Of a stretch of DNA of 64,000 nt, positions 28,342 to 37,457 are shown piece by piece. The notes under the pieces are model-generated. The model was not told where the DNA came from, made no database searches, and was given only the letters and a program-made list of their open reading frames with translations. How positions within the stretch are numbered: position 1 is the stretch's first letter; each line of letters starts with the position of its first letter. Both the position numbers and the translations under genes were made by a program. This stretch comes from Chitinophagaceae bacterium. Lineage in GTDB: Bacteria; Bacteroidota; Bacteroidia; Chitinophagales; Chitinophagaceae. The stretch is taken from positions 1 through 64,000 of the forward strand of contig JAOAGO010000002.1 of the NCBI GenBank assembly GCA_026415715.1, read 5' to 3'.

Positions 28342-28390
28342 ACGGAATGAGCAGTTTTTCGTAGGCATTGTATCCATAAAATAAAATCCC

Positions 28391-28822
28391 TTGAGTGAAA
28401 AGAAACTGATTACGATTATTAACGGTCCGAATCTGAATTTACTGGGCAAACGGGAACCGGAGGTTTACGGCCATCTCTCTTTTGAAGAATATTTAGAGGA
28501 GGTGAAAAAAAAATTTCCGGATACGGAAATCCGGTATGTTCAGAGCAATGTGGAAGGCGAAATTATAAATGCGCTTCATGAAGCGGGTTTTACAAGCCAG
28601 GGTATTGTTCTGAATCCCGGCGGTTACACGCATACTTCGGTAGCCATCGGCGACGCCATTGCCGCCGTACCTTGTCCGGTAGTGGAAGTGCACATTTCAA
28701 ATATTTACGGAAGAGAAGTGTTTCGCAGGATTTCTCACGTTAGCGCCAAAGCAGCCGGAGTGATTACCGGGCTGGGATTGAAGGGCTATGAACTGGCGAT
28801 ATTATTTTTGACAGGAAAGTGA
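28391..28822 (+). CDS. aroQ: 3-dehydroquinate dehydratase, type II
   Basis: Dehydrates 3-dehydroquinate to 3-dehydroshikimate. The 143-residue flavodoxin-like product carries the type II landmarks NGPNLNLLGKREPEVYG (about 11-27; Tyr26 is the likely catalytic Tyr), NPGGYTHTSVAIGDAI and VEVHISNIYGRE. The start codon must be TTG at 28391: an in-frame TAA lies three codons upstream, with no ATG or GTG between, and the conserved N-terminal strand follows at once. Next step of the pathway is aroE at 13.3 kb. Follows carA by 49 bp and may share its transcript. Confidence 0.94.
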   Translation: MSEKKLITIINGPNLNLLGKREPEVYGHLSFEEYLEEVKKKFPDTEIRYVQSNVEGEIINALHEAGFTSQGIVLNPGGYTHTSVAIGDAIAAVPCPVVEVHISNIYGREVFRRISHVSAKAAGVITGLGLKGYELAILFLTGK

Positions 28823-29118
28823 AAGATTAGAGGTTATAGTGTAAATGATGAGGTGAAAAAAATTAAAATGGAAATTTACACAAGAAATTTTTAGGCTTAT
28901 AATTTTAATTTTATAATTAACGAAAAATATCTTTCTCATTTTATTTGAAATTTTTTACGACGATCCGGTTAATTACTCTACCCTTCAAAAATTTTTTCAA
29001 CATCAAGTTAAATGTGTTAGTAAAAAACCTGATCAGGCACAACACTATTTTTTATAAAAATCTTTCACGCCTACATTTTAATTGATTAAAATACTTTAAA
29101 AGATGAACAGAGTTTAAA
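28823..29118. other. AT-rich gap after aroQ
   Basis: About 300 bp of very AT-rich sequence without a gene. No hairpin with a T-run and no coding signal are seen. It leads into the GC-rich dispersed repeat. Confidence 0.4.
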
Positions 29119-29252
29119 AGCCGATGGGCTGCCCCGCCCGGAAGGCGAACGAAGTGAGGCCGGTCCGCCGCAGGCGGACCGGCCGAAGCGACAGCGTAGC
29201 CTGTAGGGTGGGGAACCGCAGGTGAACAGCGTATCAAACGACGACAGCCCCA
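29119..29252 (-). repeat. Dispersed GC-rich hairpin repeat, copy 1
   Basis: An island of GC-rich sequence in AT-rich noncoding DNA. Its core is a perfect inverted repeat, GGCCGGTCCGCC-GCA-GGCGGACCGGCC at 29158-29184 (12-bp stem, 3-nt loop), flanked by GGCGAACGAAGTGA and GAAGCGACAGCG arms. The whole block of about 130 bp recurs in reverse orientation at 36953-37092. It has no coding potential that is consistent between copies. It fits a REP/MITE-like noncoding element. I mark the minus strand so that both copies read in the same sense. Confidence 0.85.
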
Positions 29253-29352
29253 AAAAAATTTCTTCTTCACATCACCACCTATTCTTTAACTCTTTTTGCC
29301 GGTGATTTCGACAATTCCTAATTTTATTGCGACAACACTTCAATGCAATTTT

Positions 29353-30726
29353 ATGAAAAAGCCTTTGCTGGTTTTGGGATTATTATGTTTATGCACATGG
29401 CCCGGAAGAGCACAAATACTGAATCCCGTGCAGGTTGCAGACCGCACCAAGCCGGCCACCGTGATGATTATGGCTACTTTTCGCGGCGATGTTACTGCTG
29501 TTTTGCCTTTTATCAATCAGGATTCCGTAAACCAGCTGGCGCTGGATGTAAGGCAGAAACTGGAAGCCAGCGGAATGTTTTCCAACGATGAGTTCTGGAA
29601 TCAGTACATTAAAGCATTCTGCAGCAATATTGAAAAATATATGATGCGGGGCGATGAAAAAATTTCCCGACAGCTGAATAGCACCATGGTGGGTTCGGGT
29701 TTTATTATTTCGCCCGACGGCTATATAGTGACCAATGCCCATGTGGTGGATGAAAACGATGAAACGGTGAAACAACGTTTCGCCAGCCAGGCCTTTGAAG
29801 AAATTATGCAGCAGGATGAAAAAGAACTGGAAACTTCCATGGGGCGTTCGCTGTATGAAGATGAGCGAAGAAATCTGAGACAGGCGAATGCCTGGTATTT
29901 TTCGCAAACCCTTGAAGTGGGACGGATTAAAAAAGAATATTCGGTGATTATCGGTGTGGCGGGAAAGGACGGCGCTGTTGAAGCCTTGAAAATTCCCGCC
30001 GAACTGGTTTTGAAAGGGCAGGCCATACCGGGCAAAGACATTGCAATACTGAAACTGAAAAAGTCATATACGTTTCCTACTCTTCGCCTTGGCGATGATA
30101 CGGAATGCCGGGTCGGGGATCAGTTGTACGTACTGGGATATCCTGCCGTGGCAACGTTTCATCCTTTGCTGTCGGAAAAAACAATAGCTGAGGCTACTTT
30201 GACGCGGGGCATTCTCAGCGCCCGGAAAAGCATGAAAGACGGATGGGATGTGTTGCAAACGGATGCTTCCATCACGCATGGTAACAGCGGCGGGCCCGTC
30301 ATGAACGAAAAAGGCGAAGTAATCGGGGTAGCTACTTTTGGCAGTATGGATGAGCAAAGGGGGCAGGAAGTGCAGGGGATGAATTTTGTGATTCCGGTGA
30401 GTATTGTAAAAGAATTTGTTCGTGAAGCCATGATTAGTCCGCACATGAGCGAAATATCGCTCCTGTATGAAGAAGCGCTCAATTATTATGATCAGCAGCG
30501 ATACAAAAAAGCGCTGGCCAAATTTGAGGAAGTGAAAGCCAAACATCCTTCTTTTCCCGGTCTGGAAAAATTTATTGCCGAATGCAGGGATTTAATGGCA
30601 AAGGGGCTGGATAAAGAGCCCAAAAATGTTACGCCCTATTACATCGGCGGCGGCGCCGTTGTGGTTACGGCTTTGTTGCTTTTCCTGCTGCTGAGGCGCC
30701 GGAAAAAAGTTCCGGAATCGTTGTGA
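29353..30726 (+). CDS. Exported trypsin-like serine protease with TPR-like and C-terminal membrane segment
   Basis: A 457-residue protease: signal peptide (about 1-19, ending GRAQ), S1C/trypsin-2-like domain with His130 in TNAHVVDE, Asp229 in KDIAILKL and Ser312 in GNSGGPV, then a short helical TPR-like stretch (about 372-415, YYDQQRYKKALAKFEEV) and a C-terminal transmembrane helix (about 428-446) followed by RRRKK. There is no PDZ domain, unlike DegP/HtrA. An unusual charged insertion (about 135-190) lies between the His and Asp strands. The topology suggests a periplasmic protease anchored in the inner membrane. ATG at 29353 opens the signal peptide; the in-frame ATG at 29296 is less likely. 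Confidence 0.83.
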   Translation: MKKPLLVLGLLCLCTWPGRAQILNPVQVADRTKPATVMIMATFRGDVTAVLPFINQDSVNQLALDVRQKLEASGMFSNDEFWNQYIKAFCSNIEKYMMRGDEKISRQLNSTMVGSGFIISPDGYIVTNAHVVDENDETVKQRFASQAFEEIMQQDEKELETSMGRSLYEDERRNLRQANAWYFSQTLEVGRIKKEYSVIIGVAGKDGAVEALKIPAELVLKGQAIPGKDIAILKLKKSYTFPTLRLGDDTECRVGDQLYVLGYPAVATFHPLLSEKTIAEATLTRGILSARKSMKDGWDVLQTDASITHGNSGGPVMNEKGEVIGVATFGSMDEQRGQEVQGMNFVIPVSIVKEFVREAMISPHMSEISLLYEEALNYYDQQRYKKALAKFEEVKAKHPSFPGLEKFIAECRDLMAKGLDKEPKNVTPYYIGGGAVVVTALLLFLLLRRRKKVPESL

Positions 30727-30744
30727 TTTGAAACTATCCGGTTT

Positions 30745-33351
30745 TCAACGGTCATCTACGTCAGCGGCAGGCGCTATTTTATTTTTTTCTTTTGCCATCT
30801 TTTTCTTCAACCAGTCGGGGTCTTTTCGCAGCATTTGTACATCGTCCAGTTTGGCTACATACAGGCTTCGGCCGTGTGTGCCGAGCACAATTTCGTTTTC
30901 TCTTTCCTGTATGGCAATATCGTGTACCGGCACACAGAAGGGTAGTCCGCCCGGCCAGGGTATAAACTGATTTCCCTTATCGAAACTGACGTACAAGCCG
31001 CAGTCGGTGCCTACGTACAGAATATCTTCATCCTTCGGATCTTCACGCACTACATTAACGGGTTCTAAAGGAAGCTGACGACCGATGCGCACCCATGTTT
31101 CGCCATAATCTTCGCTCACATACAGATAGGGATCAAAGTGGTCTTCGCGATAACCGTTGAGAGAACAGTACACCCGGCTTTCTTTGTGTTTTGAGGCGAC
31201 AACCCGGCTCACCCAGAGTTTTTGGGTGGAGAATTTCCGGTTTGTGTTTTTTGCATTTCGTTTTCCGGAGGTTGGTGTTGAAATGACCGAGGTATCGTTC
31301 AGTTTTGTCCATGTATAGCCACCATCAAATGTACGGTGAAGGTTTCCGTCGTCGGTACCGGTATAAATCAGTCCGAAGCGAAGAGGCGATTCGGAGATGG
31401 AGGTGATGGTGCCATAGGGAACGTTACCTGGTACTTTGCCGTTACTGAGGTCATGGCTCATGGCTATCAACGTATCGCCTTTGTTCAGCGAGCGGTAAAA
31501 ACGATTGGCGCCGTAATACAATACATCCTGATTGTGGCGGCTTAAAAGGATAGGAGTTTGCCAGTTGTAGCGTAAGGGTTTGTCGCCCAGTTCGTGGCGC
31601 GGACGAATCAGTTTTTGCATCCCGCGCTGATTTTTGTTATATCTTCCATAAAATCCAAATTGCGAACCGGAATATATTGTTTGATTGTCGCGGGTATCTA
31701 CCTGCGCCTGCATTCCGTCGCCTCCGTTTATCATTTTGTAGGCATACTGGCCGTTATCAATCCATCCGATATCTTCCTTGTGGTTGGAGGGGCCCCACCA
31801 GCTTCCATTATCCTGTAATCCGCCATACACGTTATAAGGTTTTGCGTCATCCAGGGCAATGGCATAATATTGACCCACTGGCGGGGTGTTGGCTTTGAAC
31901 CAGTTTTCTCCGTCGTCGTAGGTGATGTTACATCCGCCGTCGTTTCCGTTAATAAGATGCGAATCCTTTCGCGGATTGACCCACAGGGCATGATGATCGG
32001 CATGCACATTTCCTTTATCTAACGTTTTAAATGTTTTTCCGCCGTCAGTTGACATTTGCAGATAAAAGCCGAGGATAAATACTTTATCGGGGTTATAGTG
32101 CGAGGTATAGATTTTGGCAAAATAATATCCATAGGTATTAAAGATGCCGATGGGTTTTTCATGCGTTTTTTTCCAGCTCACTCCGCCGTTTTCGCTTTTA
32201 TACACTTCACAACCGTAGATTCCGGTATTCTGAAAGCCGTCGTCGCTGTCTAAATAATCCCATAGCGCGGAGGGACGCACTTTACCTTCGGCCACCAGTT
32301 CTTTTACTTTTTTAGCCGTGTATTTGTCAGGAAATCCGTTACGTCGCAGAAACGTATCCAGCAGGTGGTCTTTCAAAGCGGCAAACTGTTCAGCGGTCAT
32401 GTTTTTAAAATCTTCTTTTTTGTACAGTGTGTCGTTTTTTTTGGCCGTGTCCGGTCTGGGGTTGTTATTATCTACAATAGCCCATACAATTTGCGGGTTG
32501 CCGGGGTAAACAGCCAGCCCGATTCTTCCGATTTTTTCGCCGCTCATAAATCCGGATCCCGGACCCGATATCAGTTTCCACGATTCACCCCCGTCAGTAC
32601 TTTTATAAATACCGCTGCTTTTTCCGCTTTCGGTAAAATGCCAGGCTCTGCGGGTTCTGTACCACATAGCGGCATATACATCCTGCGGGTTTTGCGGATT
32701 GATATCCAGATCCACACATCCGGTATTGTCGTCAATGAATAAAGTTTGTTTCCAGGTTTTCCCGCCGTCGGTTGTTTTATACACTCCTCTTTCCTTGTTT
32801 GGAGAATAGAGGTGACCCAGTACGGCCACCCATGCCGTATTTTCATCTGAGGGATGAAGCTGAATTTTTCCGATATGATGCGATTCGGGTAGTCCCGCAT
32901 ATTGCCAGCTTTTGCCGTTGTCGTTACTTTTATAGATTCCCGTTCCGGCATAGGAAGAACGGCTGCTGTTCACTTCGCCCGTACCCACCCAGATGATTCG
33001 CTTTGCCCAGTTTACGGCAATATCACCGATAAAAAGCACATCCAGGCTATCCATTACCGGCGTAAAGCTTTGGCCGTTGTTGCGGGTATGCCAAAGTCCG
33101 CCCGTAGCATAGGCTACGTAAAATTCAGTAGGGTCGTCCGGATTTACATCCACATCTACCACACGTCCGCTCATAATGGAAGGCCCAATGTTTCTGAATT
33201 TAACTTCATGCAACGGCGAGGCGGCCCACTGCATCCTTCTTAACTGAATACTTTGCAAGCGTTGTTCACCCGAAGTGGGTTTTACCTGTGCATGAGTTGA
33301 ATGATACAGAAAAAACAAAGCGGCTATGAAAATTTTAACGACTCGTATCAT
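30745..33351 (-). CDS. Exported BNR/Vps10-like beta-propeller protein
   Basis: An 868-residue exported protein with a signal peptide (about 1-22, HSTHAQ). The body contains many BNR/Asp-box type repeats (for example YKSNDNGKSWQ, YKTTDGGKTWK, YKSTDGGESWK, YVSEDYGETWV) that build large beta-propellers as in sortilin/Vps10 and sialidase folds. Bacteroidota homologues are often labelled glycosyl hydrolase, but no catalytic residues are evident. A stretch at about 310-375 interrupts the repeats. The protein ends without a type IX sorting domain. Converges on the protease gene with 18 bp between stops. Confidence 0.85.
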   Translation of the reverse strand: MIRVVKIFIAALFFLYHSTHAQVKPTSGEQRLQSIQLRRMQWAASPLHEVKFRNIGPSIMSGRVVDVDVNPDDPTEFYVAYATGGLWHTRNNGQSFTPVMDSLDVLFIGDIAVNWAKRIIWVGTGEVNSSRSSYAGTGIYKSNDNGKSWQYAGLPESHHIGKIQLHPSDENTAWVAVLGHLYSPNKERGVYKTTDGGKTWKQTLFIDDNTGCVDLDINPQNPQDVYAAMWYRTRRAWHFTESGKSSGIYKSTDGGESWKLISGPGSGFMSGEKIGRIGLAVYPGNPQIVWAIVDNNNPRPDTAKKNDTLYKKEDFKNMTAEQFAALKDHLLDTFLRRNGFPDKYTAKKVKELVAEGKVRPSALWDYLDSDDGFQNTGIYGCEVYKSENGGVSWKKTHEKPIGIFNTYGYYFAKIYTSHYNPDKVFILGFYLQMSTDGGKTFKTLDKGNVHADHHALWVNPRKDSHLINGNDGGCNITYDDGENWFKANTPPVGQYYAIALDDAKPYNVYGGLQDNGSWWGPSNHKEDIGWIDNGQYAYKMINGGDGMQAQVDTRDNQTIYSGSQFGFYGRYNKNQRGMQKLIRPRHELGDKPLRYNWQTPILLSRHNQDVLYYGANRFYRSLNKGDTLIAMSHDLSNGKVPGNVPYGTITSISESPLRFGLIYTGTDDGNLHRTFDGGYTWTKLNDTSVISTPTSGKRNAKNTNRKFSTQKLWVSRVVASKHKESRVYCSLNGYREDHFDPYLYVSEDYGETWVRIGRQLPLEPVNVVREDPKDEDILYVGTDCGLYVSFDKGNQFIPWPGGLPFCVPVHDIAIQERENEIVLGTHGRSLYVAKLDDVQMLRKDPDWLKKKMAKEKNKIAPAADVDDR

Positions 33352-33368
33352 ATCGGCTTATTTAATAC

Positions 33369-33385
33369 GTTTGTAAATTGCAAAC
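33369..33385. repeat. Short inverted repeat in a divergent promoter region
   Basis: GTTTG-TAAATTG-CAAAC, a 5-bp inverted repeat with 7-nt spacing, overlaps the -7 box of the BNR gene. It could be an operator half-site pair or chance in AT-rich DNA. Confidence 0.2.
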
Positions 33386-33388
33386 ATA
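33381..33388 (-). promoter_or_regulatory. Putative -7 promoter element for the BNR gene
   Basis: TATGTTTG on the minus strand matches TAnnTTTG, about 29 nt upstream of the ATG at 33351, in the gap to a divergent gene. Confidence 0.4.
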
Positions 33389-33430
33389 AGTTGACTTCGG
33401 GCAAATATGAAGATATAAAACCTTGTTGCA

Positions 33431-34138
33431 ATGCGAATTTTTTTTCTGGCGCTGATGGTAATGGCTTCAACTGGAGGATATGCCCAATGGAAAGAGTATA
33501 TCATTGGCGTGCGGGGTGATACACTGAACCGGGTGGATATGCAAGGGCGAAGGCAAGGGCCATGGGTTATAAAAGTGCCCGAATTAAGAGGCGAACCCGG
33601 ATATGAAGAAGAAGGATATTTTGTGAATGACCTGAAAGAAGGAGAATGGCGGCGCTATGCTCCTAACGGGGTAAAAATTGCTCATGAAAATTACCGTTGG
33701 GGCAAGCTGGATGGTCGCCAGCGATATTATACTTACAACGGAGGATTGTTGAGAGAGGAAAGCTGGCGCGCCATTGACCCTTCTGTTCCTTATGATACGG
33801 TGCCGGTATATGACATCAACGACCCTTCAAAAATCAAAGAATGGGTTGTGGTGAAAAATGAAGGCGTTTCGCTTAAACACGGCAAATGGATTTACTATGA
33901 TCCTATTCGCGGAAACGTGACGGGTACCGAATATTATGTCATGAACAAACTGCAAACACAAGGTGGCGACCTTATAGCCGAGGATGATATAAAACCTCTC
34001 TCTACTGTTATAGTGAAACAAAACAGCGATTCTTCATCCGTAAAAAAAGTAAAAAAGCCCCAGGCCGTGCTGGATTGGGAAAAGAAAAATTCAGGCAAAA
34101 AGAAAATTAAAGTACGCGACGGAACAACCGGATATTGA
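33431..34138 (+). CDS. Exported MORN-repeat-like protein
   Basis: A 235-residue exported protein with signal peptide (about 1-19, GGYAQ). The middle has MORN/YwqK-like repeats: QGRRQGPWVIKVP, YFVNDLKEGEWRRY, NYRWGKLDGRQRYY and LKHGKWIYYD, each a beta-hairpin with G-x-W/Y. The C-terminal tail (about 195-235) is Lys-rich and disordered. Function unknown; such repeats in Bacteroidota are usually cell-envelope proteins. Divergent from the BNR gene. Confidence 0.65.
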   Translation: MRIFFLALMVMASTGGYAQWKEYIIGVRGDTLNRVDMQGRRQGPWVIKVPELRGEPGYEEEGYFVNDLKEGEWRRYAPNGVKIAHENYRWGKLDGRQRYYTYNGGLLREESWRAIDPSVPYDTVPVYDINDPSKIKEWVVVKNEGVSLKHGKWIYYDPIRGNVTGTEYYVMNKLQTQGGDLIAEDDIKPLSTVIVKQNSDSSSVKKVKKPQAVLDWEKKNSGKKKIKVRDGTTGY

Positions 34139-34446
34139 AAGCAAACACTATCCCGGTTACTCATCAACTTGGAAAAGAGGTGTAAATAAAAAAGCCGAAT
34201 ATGTTCATTACATTTCCAGAAATGTACCCGGTATGGTAATGTTGAAATTTGGATTCAACCCGGACTTTTCATTTCAAATCAGAAATTCCAGGGATATAAG
34301 AATGTGATTTCATTTTTTTTGATGTTACCAAAGCCGACATTAAAATCGGAACAGCCTTAGAACTTTCACATCTGAAGTTCATTTGAAAAATCCGCATTAA
34401 AGCTTTTGCTTTTTTATTAAAAGGGCAAATATTAATCTAACCAAAA
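34139..34446. other. 308-bp gap between converging genes
   Basis: No gene is seen. AAAGC-TTTT-GCTTT followed by TTTATT at 34399-34418 could act as a weak terminator in both directions, just downstream of the M1 peptidase stop. The rest shows nothing that I can name. Confidence 0.3.
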
Positions 34447-36846
34447 TCAGAAAGCCTTTTTTTGTTTTTCTTTTTCCATTGCTCTTTGCATAGGATTGCC
34501 CTCCTGACTTCCCATGGCTCTTCGTCCGCCACTCTGGTTTTGTTTGAAAAGGGTAAACCGCGATGGTGGCGGTAGCGTATTCCACACATTATTGCTTTCG
34601 TCTATGTCGGCCGTTTCACGATTCGGGTCAAGACGTATAGAAGCTACTTCTTTGTTTTTAATAAACGTTTTTACCACTTTTTTTTCATTCAGTCGCCAAA
34701 CCTGCGCCGGTATTTTGTCTGTTTCTTTTGTTCCGTCTTTGTATGTCCACTCAATAATGATGGGCATCACCAGTCCGCCTTTATTGCTGAAGGTGAGCTC
34801 ATACATGTATTTGCCGGCATATAACTTTTTTTCTTCTTCGGTAAGCGGTTCCGGTCGGTTCGCGGGAATCCGGATTTCTTTCAATGTAGAATCATAAGGT
34901 TCCAGTCCGCGGCCGTAGCGCCAGTAAAAATCGCGGAGCGTGGTATCTCTGTCGGTTTCAAACACAATGGATTTGTCTTCGCGGTTTCGCTGTCGCGAAA
35001 TATCATCATATTCCGGCAAAATCGGTTTGTCGGCCGGTCTTTTGATTATTCTTTCCTCTCTGGCCGGCGGATCAGCCGATAAATCGGGTACGGCTACTTT
35101 TACCGTGTCTAATGAAATATCACAGGCGTCGGTGCTGTAAAACCATCCTCTCCAGAACCAGTCAAGGTCTTCGCCACTCGCATCTTCCATGGTGCGGAAA
35201 AAATCGGCGGGTTCCGGATGTTTAAATGCCCAGCGCCTGGCGTATTCTTTAAAGGCATAGTCAAATAACTCACGTCCCATAATGGTTTCACGAAGTATAT
35301 TCAGCGCAGTGGCCGGTTTGGAATAAGCGTTCGGCCCGAACTGAACAATATTTTCGCTGTTGCTCATAATAGGTTCCAGCTGGTCTTTATTCAATTTCAT
35401 ATAATCGGTTATATAGGCTGCCGGCCCCCGGCGACTGGGAAAATTATTATCCCACAGTTGTTCCGTCAGGTATTGAACAAAAGTATTCAGTCCTTCGTCC
35501 ATCCAACTCCATTGCCGTTCATCGCTGTTAACAATCATCGGGAAAAAGTTATGCCCCACTTCATGAATGATCACGCTAATCATTCCGTTTTTTGTGGCTT
35601 CGCTGTAGGTGCCGTCTTTTTCGGTGCGGCCAAAGTTGAAGCAAATCATCGGATATTCCATTCCGTTTGAAGCTTCAATGCTGATAGCAACAGGGTAGGG
35701 ATAGGGAATCGTGAATTTGGAATACGTACGAATGGTATGCGCCACCACCTTGGTTGAATATCGCCGGTACAGTCCGTATGCTTCTTTGGGATATGCGCTC
35801 ATGCACATCACTTTTTTGCCTTCAACACGTATGGCCATAGCGTCCCAAATGAATTTTCTGGAAGATGTCCAGGCAAAATCCCTCACATTTTCCGCATAAA
35901 ATATCCAGGTTTTCTTTTTATCGCTTCTTGATTTTTCGGCGTTGCGGGCCTCTGACAGCGTAACAATTTCAACCGGTTCGGTAGCGGTTTGTGCTTTTTG
36001 CCATCGCAAAAGCTGCGTCGGGGTAAGAACGGATGCATAATTCTGACATTCGCCGGTGGCCAGTACAATATGGTCGGCCGGCACCGTCATTTTCACCTTA
36101 AAGTTTCCGAATGTCAGGGCAAATTCGCCGCGTCCGGTAAACTGATGATTCTGCCAACCCCTGAAATCGCTATACACACACAGGCGGGGATACCACTGTG
36201 TGATGGTAAACAAATAGTTCCCGTCTTCCGGAAAATATTCGTAGCCACCGCGGCCGCCGCGGGTCATGCGGTCAGATAATTTATAGTTCCAGTCTATTTT
36301 AAACACAAACGTTTTGCCCGGCTTCAGGGGCTGTGGCAATTCCACCCGCATCATGGTTTTATTAATAAGGTATGAGAGCGGTTTACCGGCTGCATCGGTT
36401 ATTCTGGTTATGTTTACCCCCAGTCCGTTGTCGCCGGCAGCTTCCTGCATGCGTTCAATTTGTTCCGGACTTAATGTTGCAGGCATCGGGTTACTAGTCT
36501 GATAGTTTGCATTTCTGATGCTGCTGTGCTGGTTTTCGTCAAGTTGCAGCCACAAATACGTAAGCACATCCGGCGAGTTGTTGAAATATGTAATCGTTTC
36601 AGAACCGGACAAACGAAGATTTTTTTCATCCAATTCACACACGATATCATAATCACAACGCTGTTGCCAATACCTGGGCCCCGGAGCGCCGCTGGCCGTT
36701 CGGTATTCATTCGGCGTGGGCAAAAGAGTACCCAACTGTTCAAATTTGTTTCCATGATTGCTGCCCGGATTGTTCTGAATGTTTTGCGCAAAACCGGCAG
36801 CGGCATTATGTAAAAGCACAACAAGTAGCAGAAAGTTTTTATTCAT
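34447..36846 (-). CDS. Exported M1-family metallopeptidase
   Basis: A 799-residue gluzincin aminopeptidase-like protein with signal peptide (about 1-20, AAAGFAQ). The zinc site is complete: HEVGH at 428-432 and the third ligand Glu451 in WMDEGLN, with the usual 18-residue spacing. The exopeptidase loop reads NGMEYP instead of the canonical GAMEN, as in many Bacteroidota M1 proteins. An N-terminal beta domain (about 40-260) precedes the catalytic domain; the C-terminus (about 640-799) is beta-rich and ends in a disordered basic tail. Likely a periplasmic peptide-degrading enzyme. ATG at 36846 chosen because it opens the signal peptide. Confidence 0.9.
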   Translation of the reverse strand: MNKNFLLLVVLLHNAAAGFAQNIQNNPGSNHGNKFEQLGTLLPTPNEYRTASGAPGPRYWQQRCDYDIVCELDEKNLRLSGSETITYFNNSPDVLTYLWLQLDENQHSSIRNANYQTSNPMPATLSPEQIERMQEAAGDNGLGVNITRITDAAGKPLSYLINKTMMRVELPQPLKPGKTFVFKIDWNYKLSDRMTRGGRGGYEYFPEDGNYLFTITQWYPRLCVYSDFRGWQNHQFTGRGEFALTFGNFKVKMTVPADHIVLATGECQNYASVLTPTQLLRWQKAQTATEPVEIVTLSEARNAEKSRSDKKKTWIFYAENVRDFAWTSSRKFIWDAMAIRVEGKKVMCMSAYPKEAYGLYRRYSTKVVAHTIRTYSKFTIPYPYPVAISIEASNGMEYPMICFNFGRTEKDGTYSEATKNGMISVIIHEVGHNFFPMIVNSDERQWSWMDEGLNTFVQYLTEQLWDNNFPSRRGPAAYITDYMKLNKDQLEPIMSNSENIVQFGPNAYSKPATALNILRETIMGRELFDYAFKEYARRWAFKHPEPADFFRTMEDASGEDLDWFWRGWFYSTDACDISLDTVKVAVPDLSADPPAREERIIKRPADKPILPEYDDISRQRNREDKSIVFETDRDTTLRDFYWRYGRGLEPYDSTLKEIRIPANRPEPLTEEEKKLYAGKYMYELTFSNKGGLVMPIIIEWTYKDGTKETDKIPAQVWRLNEKKVVKTFIKNKEVASIRLDPNRETADIDESNNVWNTLPPPSRFTLFKQNQSGGRRAMGSQEGNPMQRAMEKEKQKKAF

Positions 36847-36874
36847 GTTTTTAGGTTGGCAGACAAACAAGTTT

Positions 36875-36882
36875 CAAAGCTA
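36875..36882 (-). promoter_or_regulatory. Putative -7 promoter element for the M1 peptidase gene
   Basis: TAGCTTTG on the minus strand matches TAnnTTTG, 28 nt upstream of the ATG at 36846. Confidence 0.4.
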
Positions 36883-36952
36883 AGGCAAAAATATTTTTCC
36901 GTTGCCTCAAAATGAAAACGGCAAAAAAATGAATTGAGAAATGGGTATCATT

Positions 36953-37092
36953 TGGGGCTGTCGGCACCCGATTCGTTGTTCAGCTACAGTTCGCCCCCCT
37001 TCAGGCTGCGCTGTCGCTTCGGCCGGTCCGCCGCAGGCGCACCGGCCTCACTTCGTTCGCCTTCCGGGCGGCGCAGCCATTCGCCGGCATCG
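36953..37092 (+). repeat. Dispersed GC-rich hairpin repeat, copy 2
   Basis: Reverse-complement partner of the block at 29119-29252. The core hairpin at 37021-37047 is GGCCGGTCCGCC-GCA-GGCGCACCGGCC, with one mismatch in the 12-bp stem. Flanking arms CGCTGTCGCTTC and TCACTTCGTTCGCCTTCCGGGCGG are shared with copy 1; the outer 40 bp (GGGGCTGTCG to CAGGCTG) align with changes. It lies in the 610-bp gap between the M1 peptidase and the TonB receptor. Confidence 0.85.
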
Positions 37093-37457
37093 CTTTATTC
37101 GGCAGGTAATTTTATAATGTTTTTTTAGTAAAAAACGAACCGATGAAAACAGAAAGAATCATAAATTGAAATAAACTGTTTATGATAATTACAGAGTTTT
37201 TGAATTAAAACATAAATTAGCTTTAATTGTGAAATGTTTCCAGAAACTCAGACTAAAATGCAGCACATAAGACAGGTAAGGATTTTTACGTTACAGCACA
37301 TAGAATGTTTAGAATTTATGTACTCAATGATGAATGCAAAAGCCAAACATTTTCTGTAATTATTTTTATTAACAAGTTTTAATCACTCATTCAAAAATTT
37401 AAATCAGTGAATCCGATGTTTCCATTTTGAAAAAATCTTAGCTTACTTTGTGCTATT
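37093..37457. other. AT-rich region upstream of the TonB receptor gene
   Basis: About 365 bp without a gene. TTACTTTGTG shortly before the ATG at 37458 is close to, but not an exact, -7 element. I see no other structure. Confidence 0.35.

Noticed and set aside
29052-29270. 72-codon open frame on the minus strand across repeat copy 1
   Set aside because: It reads the dispersed repeat in a frame different from the open frame across copy 2, so it is a product of GC-rich sequence and not a gene.
36934-37128. 64-codon open frame across repeat copy 2
   Set aside because: The frame is not conserved in copy 1 and the Ser/Arg-rich product looks like chance translation of the repeat.
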